Assembly (NCBI GenBank): GCA_022511485.1 | Contig: JAFLUJ010000012.1 | Location: 1 to 23,519 of the forward strand | Direction of reading: 5' to 3' | Source: Oscillospiraceae bacterium | GTDB lineage: Bacteria; Bacillota; Clostridia; Oscillospirales; Ruminococcaceae | Length of the DNA: 23,519 nt | Part shown: in pieces, positions 13,382-21,374 of the stretch | Layout: each line of letters starts with the position of its first letter | Numbering within the stretch: the stretch's first letter is position 1 | Position numbers and translations under genes: made by a program | The notes under the pieces: generated by a model | What the model was told of the DNA's origin: nothing | Databases searched by the model: none | Seen by the model: only the letters and a program-made list of their open reading frames with translations

Positions 13382-15839
13382 AGAAATCCCTTACAATATT
13401 ACTTACGTCGAGAATGATAGTAATAGAACCATCACCCAGTATTGAACAGCCGGACATACCGTTCTGTTTTACATTGTAGTTGCTGAGCAGCGGTGAGAAC
13501 GGCTTCAGAACTACCTGCTGCTCACCGATAAGCTCATCGGCAAAGAGGCAGGCGCGTTTTCCGTCGGTCTCCACCAGAATAACGATACCCTCAAACAGAT
13601 CCACCGTAACAGGCTCAAGATCATATATCTCATACAGTCTGATAAGCGGATAGCACTCGCCGCGGAGCATTATCATCTCTCTGCCGCTTGTATCTCTTAC
13701 GAGCTGCTCGGGACTTACCTTGAAGGACTCGCAGATAGAGTTTATCGGGATAGAGAAAATAGACGAACCAACAGTGATCTCCATGCTGTCCACGATAGAC
13801 AGTGAAAGCGGGATCTTTATAATGAACTTTGAGCCCTCGCCGTATTTGGATTCGATAGAAACCGTTCCGCCGATCTTCTCAATGTTCTTCTTAACAACGT
13901 CCATACCAACGCCTCTTCCGGAGTACTCTGTAACCTGCTCGTTAGTGGAGAAGCCGGGAAGCATTATCATGTTGACTATTTCCTTATCGGTATAATCGCT
14001 TGCAGGCTTGGTGAGTATTCCGTTTCTCTCAGCCTTTGCAAGGACTGCCTCAGGATTGATGCCCTGACCGTCGTCTGCAACAACTATTATAACCTCACCG
14101 GAGGAGTTATAAGCTGAAAGTGTGATCTTGCCCTTTGGAGATTTTCCGGCAGCGATACGATCCTCTACATTATCCTCGATACCGTGATCCATAGAGTTAC
14201 GAACCATGTGCATAAGCGGGTCGTTGAGCTGATCGATGATAGACTTGTCTACCTCAGTTTCCTCACCCTCGAAAATAAGGTCAACATCCTTACCAAGCTT
14301 TACCTTCATATCTCTTACGATACGTGTCATTTTATTGAAAGCGCCGGAAACGGGAACCATTCGGATAGACATAACTGCATCCTGAAGGTCTCCGTTGAGC
14401 TTGCGGAGCTGTCTTGCAGATTTCTGGAAATTATCCAGCCTCAGACCCTTAAGGTCGGGATTGGATGTGACCATAGCCTCAGTGATAACGATCTCACCAA
14501 CCAGATCAAGGAGAGTATCCAGCTTGTTAAGGTTGACGGAGATAAGAGACTGCTTTGCTCCTCCCCCTCCTCCTGCGGGCTTGGCAGCGGCAGGAGCAGC
14601 CGCAGGCTTGGCAGCAGGCTTCGGAGCTTCCTGCTTAGGCGCGGCAGCGGGTGCAGCGGCAGCAGCTGCCTGTGCAGGAGCAGCTGATGCAGCAGGAGCT
14701 GCCTGAGCGGCAGCAGCTGCCGCTCCCTCCTCAGTTCCCTCATCCGGAGCTGAAGGAGCATTGGGATCGATCACTTCATATGATTTAACACTTGGAGTGC
14801 TCTCAATAACCTGGAAAACGTTCTGAGGCTTTTCGGATTTGAAGTGTACAACGAAGCCGTCGTCAGCAATAACCTTTGCAGTCTCGGGGTTGCTCTCAAT
14901 ATCAGCAGGCTCGTATGTAACAGCGTCGCAGACATCGCGGATATTGTTTATGACAAGTGCAGCACGGAGATTCTCCATCTTGCAGTCATCCTCAAAGTGG
15001 ATCCTTACAGAGGTGGAGTCCACATCTGCGGAAGCAGCGCTTGCGCCCGAGCCTCTCTGCATCACTTCACAGGTCTTTACATTTGGAGTATTCTGTATAG
15101 TATCAAGGATAGCATCAATAGTAACTCCGTTTGCAGGACAGAAATTGATCTCAAAGCCATCGCTTACTATAGTCTGGGCTGTTTCACTGTTTGTTTCAAT
15201 ATCGGAAGGTATATATTCAAGTTTTGAACACATCTCGCTTATACGGTTTATTACCAGTATAGCGCGAAGGTTCTCCATTTTGCAGTCCTCTTCAAAGTGT
15301 ACCTTCACAGCGGTAAAATCAGTTGCGGAAGCTGTTCCGGCAGAAGCAGGTGCAGCAGCGGGTGCAGGCGCAGCAGCGGGTGCAGCAGGAGCGGCGGCAG
15401 CGGGTGCAGCGGCAGGTGCAGCTTCTCCGCCCTTTAATACAGCAGCAAAAGCGTGTATCTTATCTATCTGCTCTGTAAAGTCAGTAGCGGTATACTCATC
15501 CTCCTGTATAAGCTCGATCTCTGCTTTAAGAAAATCAGAGGCGGTAAAAACCAGATCATAAAGATCACTCATTGAAGAGATCACAGGATTGTCCTCACGG
15601 ATGATATAAAACATGTCCTCAATAGCATGAGCAAGCTTTGACATATTATCAAGCCCCATCATAGCGGAAGATCCCTTGATAGTATGCATGGTACGGAAGA
15701 TCTCATTGATCTCTTCCTCACCGAAGCTGCTTTCGTTTTCTGTTTTCATAAGGACCTGGTCAAGCTGTTCAAGAAGCGATGTAGTTTCAAACACATACGC
15801 ATCTGCCATTGCTTCCATTCCTGCTTCAAATTTTGCCAT
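13380..15839 (-). CDS. cheA: Chemotaxis histidine kinase CheA with tandem P2-like domains
   Basis: The central kinase: it autophosphorylates in response to receptors and passes phosphate to CheY and CheB. The P1/Hpt domain is at about 1-135 with phospho-His52 (FRTMHTIKGSSAM). An Ala/Pro linker covers 140-172. P2-like copy 1 spans about 175-262 (VHFEEDCKMENLRAILVINRI) and copy 2 about 275-358 (IHFEDDCKMENLRAALVINNI). A second Ala/Pro/Lys linker covers 370-428. P3 dimerisation is at 430-530. P4 ATPase follows, with N-box LMHMVRNSMDHGIE near 542-555, G1 DDGQGI at 589-594 and G2 GRGVGMDVV at 641-649. P5, CheW-like, occupies about 685-819. At 819 aa it is longer than typical CheA (about 650-700); the extra length is the duplicated domain and linkers. 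First gene of the operon. Confidence 0.96.
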   Translation of the reverse strand: MAKFEAGMEAMADAYVFETTSLLEQLDQVLMKTENESSFGEEEINEIFRTMHTIKGSSAMMGLDNMSKLAHAIEDMFYIIREDNPVISSMSDLYDLVFTASDFLKAEIELIQEDEYTATDFTEQIDKIHAFAAVLKGGEAAPAAAPAAAAPAAPAAAPAPAAAPASAGTASATDFTAVKVHFEEDCKMENLRAILVINRISEMCSKLEYIPSDIETNSETAQTIVSDGFEINFCPANGVTIDAILDTIQNTPNVKTCEVMQRGSGASAASADVDSTSVRIHFEDDCKMENLRAALVINNIRDVCDAVTYEPADIESNPETAKVIADDGFVVHFKSEKPQNVFQVIESTPSVKSYEVIDPNAPSAPDEGTEEGAAAAAAQAAPAASAAPAQAAAAAAPAAAPKQEAPKPAAKPAAAPAAAKPAGGGGGAKQSLISVNLNKLDTLLDLVGEIVITEAMVTSNPDLKGLRLDNFQKSARQLRKLNGDLQDAVMSIRMVPVSGAFNKMTRIVRDMKVKLGKDVDLIFEGEETEVDKSIIDQLNDPLMHMVRNSMDHGIEDNVEDRIAAGKSPKGKITLSAYNSSGEVIIVVADDGQGINPEAVLAKAERNGILTKPASDYTDKEIVNMIMLPGFSTNEQVTEYSGRGVGMDVVKKNIEKIGGTVSIESKYGEGSKFIIKIPLSLSIVDSMEITVGSSIFSIPINSICESFKVSPEQLVRDTSGREMIMLRGECYPLIRLYEIYDLEPVTVDLFEGIVILVETDGKRACLFADELIGEQQVVLKPFSPLLSNYNVKQNGMSGCSILGDGSITIILDVSNIVRDF

Positions 15840-16008
15840 AAAAACACCTACCTACTTTATTAATCAGTTTCCGCAAGGGGTTATGCTCCGTTCCGGCGCG
15901 CCCCATTATATAACGTGAAACAATTATATTACTTAGGCAACCGCCGCCTGCACATATATAAAGTACAGGGAGATACAAAATGCCATAGTATTTCTATAAT
16001 ACATTTTA

Positions 16009-16037
16009 ATTATACTATAAAAAATGCTTTACTACAA
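16009..16037 (-). promoter_or_regulatory. Probable promoter of the cheA operon
   Basis: On the minus strand TTGTAG (16032-16037) and TATAAT (16009-16014) are 17 bases apart. Transcription would start near 16002, leaving a long leader of about 160 bases before cheA. A TAAAG lies just after the -35, but the GCCGATAA expected for sigma-28 is missing. Confidence 0.6.
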
Positions 16038-16220
16038 GCCCAAAATGTGATATAATAAAAATATCTAAGAAAAATTTTTTAGTGAAATTTTGTTAAGAAT
16101 CCACAAATATGATAATTTTTTGAAGAAATTGATGAATTTTTAGTGAAAAAGTGTACAATTATGTAGTCAACAATAAAAATATATTGTCGTTCGATGTAAA
16201 ATTTTAACATAAAGGGATCT
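16038..16220. other. AT-rich divergent intergenic stretch with a 12-bp direct repeat
   Basis: Between the cheA promoter and that of the plus-strand operon the sequence is very AT-rich. The only structure seen is a 12-bp direct repeat, TTTTTAGTGAAA, at 16076-16087 and 16137-16148 (61 bases apart). No gene with a convincing ribosome binding site was found here. Confidence 0.5.
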
Positions 16221-16249
16221 TTGAAAACCTTCTTCACGGCAGATACTAT
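16221..16249 (+). promoter_or_regulatory. Probable promoter of the FliK-like/FlhB-like operon
   Basis: TTGAAA (16221-16226) and TACTAT (16244-16249) are separated by 17 bases. The predicted start lies near 16256, about 60 bases before the ATG. It diverges from the cheA promoter. Confidence 0.5.
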
Positions 16250-16317
16250 TATACATATACGAAGCTTTGACCGTTTCCCGGTTTTCAGAAGACCCCATAT
16301 AGAAAGGAAGAAAAGGT

Positions 16318-18135
16318 ATGTCCGATATGTTAAGGGTAACCACCCCGGTCGCTCCAAGGGAATATAACCCCAACCAGGGCACCAGACCCCAGGCTCCGGA
16401 ACAGGTATTCGAGCTTGGCAACGTGGACTACGTAAACAAGCCCAATGAGCGGGACGAGCAGCTCGGCGAACAGAATCTGAAGGATCAGTCAGGATCGGGA
16501 CTTCCGAAGCTTCAGTCGGAGATCGCAAAAGATCCGGCTCTTTCCTCAGTACTGCTTAAAGGACTTGTAAGCGGAAACGCTCTGACCGCTTTGCAGGCTG
16601 CCGGAAATGCAGAGCTGCTGAACAAGATAACAGAATTCGCCAACGAGATAATGCTGCTTCCCAACAGCGACAAGATCGCAGAGGATATGGTCCGCCAGCA
16701 GGACGAGGCAACTATTTTCAGCGGAGAGCTCTGGAGCGAGCTCAAGGAACTGCTGTCAGAAATGAGCGGATCACCTGTAGGAGAAGAAATGAGCCTTGCG
16801 GTGCTGGACTTCCTTAAAGCAGCAGCGGCGGCAGAGGCAAGGGACAGCATACTTATGTCCATATCCGCAGGACTGCGTTATCTTGCGTCGGAAACAGCCC
16901 AGAGCCGTGAGCTTGTGGATCTGCTGAATCAGACAGCAGACAAGCTTAATGCGGAAAATTTTTCCGAGGTGAAAAATGATGTTCTGGCACTGGTGAACTA
17001 TCTTGAAACAAGTCTGCTCCTGAGCGATAAAACAAAAAGCCTTATGTCGCTGATAACATACAATCTCTCACGTTTCAGCAACGACAGCGAAGCAGTAAGG
17101 GACAGCTTTCAGGCAATAGTAAATATGGCTCCCGACGCCGAGACAGCCGATAAGCTGAACGCACTTTTCTCAGGGTTCATAGACAGAGCAAAGCTGCCTC
17201 AGGATGTAAAGCTTGCCGCTATGAATGACGACGGTTCTCCCGCCTCCGCAGCACAGAGATCCATGACGATGCTTACCGAGCGTCTTGCCAACGCTGTCAA
17301 TGAAGGTGCAAGGAGTATGTCACATGAAGAGCTTCTGGAACATTTAAGCAAGATCGAATCTGAACTTTCAGAAAACCTTTCCCTTTCAAAAGGTATAGAA
17401 ATACTTAAAGAAACATTTTCTCCCCTGCTGACATCCAATATGAAGGGCGGCTTGAACACACTTATAAGAGCCTTTGAAAACGACAAGGATCTTAACGCTC
17501 TTATTGACCGTCTCAACGTCATAATAAACAGGATCGAAGATATGGACAGCAAGCTTGCACTTGCCCAGAGTTTAAATCTGCTGCTTGCCGATATGTCACA
17601 TATAGAAGGAGTAAGCTATCGTCCTCCCACGGCTATGGAAAATATGCTGGACTTCCTTATAAAGAACATCAACGATCCGTCTCTGAGATCACTTGCAGCC
17701 ATGAACCGTTCGGAAATGCTCCAGGGACTTCTCACAGCGCCGGGAGTATTCACACCGCTTCTTCATTTCCTTGTACCCATGAATATGGACGGTCTGAAAG
17801 CATTCGGAGAGCTCTGGGCTGACCCTGACGCCGGCAAGGGTACTGACGGCGCAGAAAGCGACAAGCAGCTGTTCCTCTGTTTTGATATAGAGGACGTGGG
17901 ATATTTTGAGCTTGAGATATACACCCACGGAAAAAATATAAACGCCTCGCTGCTTTGTCCGCCGGGCACGGAAAAGGATTATTCATCTCTTAAGGACACG
18001 ATACCGGTGATAGCGTCCTCCTGCGGTTATACAGCAGAGAATCTTTCCATCAAGCCGCTAAAGAGGAAGCGCGATCTTACCAATGTATTCCCCAAAATCA
18101 ATGAAAGGAGGAGCGGTCTGAATGTCAGTGTATAG
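16318..18135 (+). CDS. Helical protein with possible FliK-like C-terminus
   Basis: A 605-aa protein of uncertain function, probably linked to flagella. Residues 1-55 are Pro/Gln/Asn-rich and look disordered. Residues 60-490 are long, leucine-rich and predominantly helical, with no recognised catalytic motif. Residues 518-582 form a compact beta-type segment (LFLCFDIEDVGYFELEIYTHG through YTAENLSIKPL) that resembles the C-terminal domain of hook-length control protein FliK and of Bacillus YlqG-type proteins. The start follows AAAGGAAG. No signal peptide or membrane segment is seen. Its end overlaps the FlhB-like gene by 14 bases, the same arrangement as the ylqG-ylqH pair, which is the main support for this reading. 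The family call is an inference; the gene itself is certain. Confidence 0.6.
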   Translation: MSDMLRVTTPVAPREYNPNQGTRPQAPEQVFELGNVDYVNKPNERDEQLGEQNLKDQSGSGLPKLQSEIAKDPALSSVLLKGLVSGNALTALQAAGNAELLNKITEFANEIMLLPNSDKIAEDMVRQQDEATIFSGELWSELKELLSEMSGSPVGEEMSLAVLDFLKAAAAAEARDSILMSISAGLRYLASETAQSRELVDLLNQTADKLNAENFSEVKNDVLALVNYLETSLLLSDKTKSLMSLITYNLSRFSNDSEAVRDSFQAIVNMAPDAETADKLNALFSGFIDRAKLPQDVKLAAMNDDGSPASAAQRSMTMLTERLANAVNEGARSMSHEELLEHLSKIESELSENLSLSKGIEILKETFSPLLTSNMKGGLNTLIRAFENDKDLNALIDRLNVIINRIEDMDSKLALAQSLNLLLADMSHIEGVSYRPPTAMENMLDFLIKNINDPSLRSLAAMNRSEMLQGLLTAPGVFTPLLHFLVPMNMDGLKAFGELWADPDAGKGTDGAESDKQLFLCFDIEDVGYFELEIYTHGKNINASLLCPPGTEKDYSSLKDTIPVIASSCGYTAENLSIKPLKRKRDLTNVFPKINERRSGLNVSV

Positions 18136-18418
18136 AGGAAAAAAGCCAAGCAACGCCGCCGTAGCGCTGAAATACAATCCGGAAAAGGACTATACACCTA
18201 TAGTAGTAGCCTCCGGACACGGACACGTAGCGGAAAAGATCATCAATCTTGCAGATGAAAACGGAGTTCCGGTATACCGGGACGATTCCACCACCGCCCT
18301 GCTTACAATGCTGAACGTGGGACAGGGTATCCCTCCCGAGCTTTATCAGGTAGTAGCCGGAATTTACGTTCAGGTCATGCAGCTTGCAAAGGAAAACAAG
18401 AACAAGCCTAAGCTTTGA
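18122..18418 (+). CDS. Stand-alone FlhB C-terminal-like protein (YlqH type)
   Basis: A 98-aa protein matching the cytoplasmic C-terminal domain of FlhB/YscU export-switch proteins without the membrane part. Residues 8-22 (KPSNAAVALKYNPEK) align with the NPTHYAVAL-Y region; the self-cleaving Asn-Pro-Thr-His is replaced by Pro-Ser-Asn-Ala, so it should not autocleave. Next come PIVVASGHGHVAEKI (normally P-V-V-A-K-G-x3-A-x2-I), ADENGVPV and DD-TTALLTML, matching the pattern in FlhB where a small helix precedes L-x-VG-IPPELYQVVAGI. GGAGGAG precedes the ATG. Related free-standing FlhB C-domains can replace or modulate FlhB in substrate switching of flagellar export; that role here is inferred. Confidence 0.85.
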   Translation: MSVYRGKKPSNAAVALKYNPEKDYTPIVVASGHGHVAEKIINLADENGVPVYRDDSTTALLTMLNVGQGIPPELYQVVAGIYVQVMQLAKENKNKPKL

Positions 18419-18423
18419 CCTTT

Positions 18424-18485
18424 ATCGACCCCCACCGTTAAAGAAACAAATGATCAAGCAAACTTAGCCCCCTCTCCAGGGGGCG
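18424..18485 (+). repeat. Dispersed intergenic element, copy 2
   Basis: It starts six bases after the stop of the FlhB-like gene and reads ATCGACCCCCACC, then GTTAAAG, ACAAATGATC and a hairpin GCCCCCT-CTCC-AGGGGGC (18467-18473 with 18478-18484). It matches copy 1 (7215-7279, opposite strand) in motif order and spacing, and the hairpin is kept although its closing pair and loop differ. It lies upstream of an intrinsic terminator, like copy 1. Confidence 0.7.
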
Positions 18486-18537
18486 GTGATGTATTTCACA
18501 TACTCTTTTAGAAACAAAAATTTACTTGCTAATACTT

Positions 18538-18577
18538 AGGACTGCTACACCATTAAAAAGTGCAGCAGTCCTTTTTT
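18538..18577 (+). terminator. Rho-independent terminator of the FlhB-like operon
   Basis: AGGACTGCT (18538-18546) pairs with AGCAGTCCT (18564-18572), and a CAC/GTG pair extends the stem inside it. Six T (18572-18577) follow on the plus strand. It overlaps the end of the convergent tatD by two bases; on the minus strand no T-run is present. Confidence 0.85.
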
Positions 18578-19346
18578 ACCTGATCTTATAAAACAGCCTC
18601 ATTGTATTTTCGGTTGTCTGCTTCGCCACAAGCTCCGGGGAGACCCCTTTCACCTCGGCGATCTTCTGTATGATGTAGATTATCATACTGCTGTCGCACC
18701 GCTTGCCCCGGTTTGGTTCGGGAGCCATATAAGGACAGTCCGTTTCCAGCATCAGCCTGTCAAGGGGAACAGCTTCCAGAGCCTCGATCGCCTTTCTGGC
18801 GTTTTTGAACGTGAGCACTCCGGTAAAGCTTATGTTCATTCCCAGAGCAAGTACCTGCCTTGCAGTCTCCGCAGAGCCGGAGAAGCAGTGCATTACGCCG
18901 TTTACCTTTCCCCTTTCCCGAAGGATATTCATAGTATCCTCTGTTGCATCCCGGGAGTGTATCACCACCGGCAGGGAAAGCTCCTCTGCAAGATCCAGCT
19001 GCTCCTTAAAAATTCTTTTCTGGAGCTCAGGGTCATATCCCTCATAATGATAGTCCAGACCGATCTCACCGATAGCTACTGTCCTGGGAAGCTCAGCCCA
19101 TTTTTTAAGGGAGTCCAGATAATCAGAGGGAGTTCCCTCCACATCTTCGGGATGGATACCCACCGCAGCGTAAACAAAGGGATATTTTTCCGAGTACTCC
19201 ACCGAAAGACGGGAGCGCTCCATATTACAGCCCATGTTTACGATGCTCCGGACGCCGGCATTATGGATACGTTCAAGAAGCTCGTCCCTGTCCGGATCAA
19301 ACTGTTCCGCGTCATAGTGAGCATGGGAATCTATATATTCAAGCAT
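18576..19346 (-). CDS. tatD: TatD family metal-dependent deoxyribonuclease
   Basis: A cytoplasmic TIM-barrel nuclease of the amidohydrolase-like TatD family (3'-5' exonuclease activity in studied members). Metal ligands are visible in order: HxH in IDSHAHYD near the N-terminus, the Glu of GEIGLDYHYE, the His of VVIHSRD, the His of MHCFSG, and the Asp of LETDCPYMAP. The product is 256 aa, full length. I chose the ATG at 19346, which has AAGGGTG about eight bases before it; an in-frame GTG at 19355 lies inside that ribosome binding site. The start overlaps the stop of the upstream gene by eight bases, suggesting coupling. In many Firmicutes tatD (yabD) adjoins metG; here metG is nearby but on the other strand. 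Confidence 0.93.
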   Translation of the reverse strand: MLEYIDSHAHYDAEQFDPDRDELLERIHNAGVRSIVNMGCNMERSRLSVEYSEKYPFVYAAVGIHPEDVEGTPSDYLDSLKKWAELPRTVAIGEIGLDYHYEGYDPELQKRIFKEQLDLAEELSLPVVIHSRDATEDTMNILRERGKVNGVMHCFSGSAETARQVLALGMNISFTGVLTFKNARKAIEALEAVPLDRLMLETDCPYMAPEPNRGKRCDSSMIIYIIQKIAEVKGVSPELVAKQTTENTMRLFYKIR

Positions 19347-19833
19347 GATTATCACCCTTCTGAATTTTTGTAATCTTATTTATAATCGGCTCTTTATCGG
19401 AAGCCACATCAATAATGTGATTTTCACAGCAAACTCCGTAATGAGTATACTCTGCCTGAGCTACAGGAGCGGATTTTTTAATATAGTCCAGATAATTTGA
19501 TTTTGAATAAATACGAAAATGCCCTCCAGTAAATTTTTCATTGTCGTCCCATACTGTAAAGCTTTCATTCCTTACGCTGTATCCCACATATCTCTCAAAG
19601 AAAATATCATATACCACCGAGTGATCCGGAATGACACTTATGCAGTTTTTTATTATCTCAACCAATTTTTCGTCGCCGAAATTCTCCTCCAGTTTGTTTT
19701 TATCTTCATCGGAAGTCCTTTCGTAAGAAGCTCCGCAGATGATAATATGCAGATTATTATCCTCATCATCGTTCAGGCATACAAGAAATGTATTTTTCAA
19801 GCTGTTGATCTCATCAATCATCTTGTCAGTCAT
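19339..19833 (-). CDS. Uncharacterised 164-aa protein coupled to tatD
   Basis: Not recognised. The product is highly charged, with no signal peptide and no membrane helix, so it is probably cytoplasmic. It appears to alternate helices and strands: a helical start (TDKMIDEINSLKNTF), a strand with an acidic loop (VCLNDDEDNN, then LHIIICG), and later FERYVGYSVRNESFTVWDD and FRIYSKSNYLDYI. Two cysteines are adjacent (CC near residue 135). The ATG at 19833 has GAGGA close upstream. It overlaps tatD by eight bases and is co-transcribed with it. I see no catalytic motif; it may belong to a family of unknown function. Confidence 0.7.
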   Translation of the reverse strand: MTDKMIDEINSLKNTFLVCLNDDEDNNLHIIICGASYERTSDEDKNKLEENFGDEKLVEIIKNCISVIPDHSVVYDIFFERYVGYSVRNESFTVWDDNEKFTGGHFRIYSKSNYLDYIKKSAPVAQAEYTHYGVCCENHIIDVASDKEPIINKITKIQKGDNHA

Positions 19834-19925
19834 TATTATTCCTCGTTTTAATACATTTAGTAATATAATCCCATAATATTACGCAATAGCGCAGTCTTTT
19901 GTAATAATATGTGATAAATATACTG

Positions 19926-20759
19926 TCAGTAATCATCTGACCGCATTATGTAATCAGGGAGCTTCTCTTTTGCATAGCTTTCAAAACTCTCGTCACGAAG
20001 TTCCACAGCAGGAAAGTAGCCGTTATTCTGTTCAAGTTCCATGAACTCCGCCAGCCTGACTTCAAAGGTGTCGTTGTCGACCTCCTCGCCGTCTATATAA
20101 GCCTTACCGTATTCCTCGATATGGCGGTCAGAAGTATCCACGAATGTTCCGGATTCTCTGTATATTGAAGCAGACACCGTATATTCCGTACCTGTCCAGT
20201 CATAAAGATAGTATTCCTCATTGCCGAAAGTACCCCACGTATGACCATGAAAAGGACAGAACAGAATTTGTTTTGTATCGGCTAAATAACTGACGCTTCC
20301 CCAGTCGGACATGGTTGCAAGCTCCAGTTCATTCAGACCATTGTCATTATAGTAAAGGATTATTGTATACCCGAACGGGTTTACCTCAATGACAGCTTCG
20401 GGAATATCATCGCCGTTTATATCGTCTATGTAAAATCCCTGATAGAAGTCAAGATCATTGATATATTCAGCATAGGCGTGCTGCCATTCGTATTCGCAGC
20501 TGTCCTCCGGCTCTGTCAGGGAAGCTTCGGTAACAGAGCCGTCTGTGGTCTCACTTTCTGTTTCCGGTTCATCGGCGGGAGCTTCTGTTTCCTCTGCCTC
20601 GGTTTCGGACACCGGGGATACATCTGAGCTGTCCGACACCTGGGAAAGGACGCTGCTTGTTGCCTCCGATGACGTCTGTTCCTCGTTTGCGGAGCCTTCA
20701 CACGCCGCAGATGCAATTGCAATAAGTATCAGTGCTAAAGCAGTAAATCTGTTTCTCAA
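19926..20759 (-). CDS. Uncharacterised lipoprotein with acidic Ser/Thr/Glu linker
   Basis: A predicted surface lipoprotein of unknown role. Residues 1-20 are a lipoprotein signal (MRNRF, hydrophobic core, ASAAC) with lipidated Cys20. Residues 21-90 are a low-complexity Ser/Thr/Glu/Pro spacer. The C-terminal part (about 95-277) includes DDINGDDIPEAVIE, a Ca-loop-like pattern (DxNxDx-I-P-E) seen in VCBS/FG-GAP-like and many clostridial exported proteins. I placed the start at TTG 20759, because AAGGAG lies eight bases upstream of it; the in-frame GTG at 20768 overlaps that ribosome binding site. With GTG the protein is three residues longer. It has its own promoter and no evident partner genes. 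Confidence 0.7.
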   Translation of the reverse strand: MRNRFTALALILIAIASAACEGSANEEQTSSEATSSVLSQVSDSSDVSPVSETEAEETEAPADEPETESETTDGSVTEASLTEPEDSCEYEWQHAYAEYINDLDFYQGFYIDDINGDDIPEAVIEVNPFGYTIILYYNDNGLNELELATMSDWGSVSYLADTKQILFCPFHGHTWGTFGNEEYYLYDWTGTEYTVSASIYRESGTFVDTSDRHIEEYGKAYIDGEEVDNDTFEVRLAEFMELEQNNGYFPAVELRDESFESYAKEKLPDYIMRSDDY

Positions 20760-20789
20760 AATTGTCACTCCTTAAAAATATAAAATTGC

Positions 20790-20818
20790 CATATACTATT
20801 TTACATTTTACCGGTCAA
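20790..20818 (-). promoter_or_regulatory. Promoter of the lipoprotein gene
   Basis: On the minus strand TTGACC (20813-20818) and TATATG (20790-20795) are 17 bases apart, 30 bases before the TTG start. The -10 box is imperfect at its last two positions. Confidence 0.55.
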
Positions 20819-20894
20819 AGATACAATCGGCAATATATCCAAACTTTATCCACCGAGGGAACGGAGATTTAAAATAAAAACTTGGTGAAAAGTA

Positions 20895-20923
20895 TTGACA
20901 AATGCGGATTTATGTGCTATTAT
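20895..20923 (+). promoter_or_regulatory. Orphan sigma-A promoter
   Basis: TTGACA (20895-20900) and TATTAT (20918-20923) are separated by 17 bases. Transcription would start near 20930 toward the candidate sRNA and metG. No gene with a ribosome binding site and no clear terminator follows within 170 bases. Confidence 0.5.
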
Positions 20924-21104
20924 GAAGAGTATTACATTTGCATTGTTGTGCCAGGAATTTGTTGTTTTAACAATATGATGGGTTTGATTTTTCCACAAAT
21001 TATATTTTTTGAATAAAACTCAAAATATTAATCTATAAATCTTACAGTTTTAAGTGGTATTTTTTGTGCAAGTATACGAATTCCAAAAATCTTGCTAAAA
21101 CCTG

Positions 21105-21133
21105 TTGACTATCCCGCCAAAATAGGTTATAAT
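21105..21133 (+). promoter_or_regulatory. Promoter of candidate small RNA
   Basis: TTGACT (21105-21110) and TATAAT (21128-21133) are separated by 17 bases, giving a start near 21140. Confidence 0.7.
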
Positions 21134-21139
21134 AAATAC

Positions 21140-21265
21140 GATGTTAGAAATCGTCTAATACATTCAATTAGTTTAACATCCGTTTTGTTGTCTCCTTTCT
21201 TTTGTTCTACACATATTTTACTTATCTCATTTCATTTGCAGGGCTCGTTGCCCTGCTATTTTTTT
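21140..21265 (+). ncRNA. Candidate small RNA with anti-Shine-Dalgarno tract
   Basis: About 126 bases between a good sigma-A promoter (21105-21133) and an intrinsic terminator (21238-21265). The 5' part can fold: GATGTTA pairs with TAACATC, enclosing CTAAT pairing with ATTAG. The middle is unstructured and pyrimidine-rich, and contains CTCCTTTC, complementary to GAAAGGAG-type ribosome binding sites such as those used by genes in this window. No open reading frame with a ribosome binding site is seen. I do not recognise a known RNA family. The alternative is a terminated 5' leader of an operon ending in metG, but metG has its own promoter downstream. Confidence 0.5.
21238..21265 (+). terminator. 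Rho-independent terminator of candidate small RNA
   Basis: GCAGGGC (21238-21244) pairs with GCCCTGC (21250-21256) around TCGTT, followed by TA and seven T (21259-21265). Confidence 0.8.
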
Positions 21266-21374
21266 GCTCTATCAGAAAACAGAAGTCAGATGGCAGAGGA
21301 TAGAACCGCCGTGAAACGGAGTATTACTTCACAAAATATTAACTGATGAATTACCGTGAATTAACCTCCTGTAT

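Noticed and set aside
14839..15561. Long open frames on the strand opposite cheA (and similar ones opposite the chemoreceptors and cheB).
   Set aside because: They mirror well-supported genes and lack ribosome binding sites. Their composition is that of antisense Ala/Ser-rich codons, and no family features are visible.
20912..21016. A 34-codon open frame rich in Tyr, Cys and Ile behind the orphan promoter.
   Set aside because: Its ATG falls just upstream of the predicted -10 box, so that promoter cannot express it, and no ribosome binding site precedes it. A frame this short is expected by chance in AT-rich DNA.
21295..21322. A T-box-like string (GGATAGAACCGCCG) upstream of metG.
   Set aside because: The TGGN core is missing, it lies after a terminator rather than before one, and the perfect-consensus metG promoter lies downstream of it.
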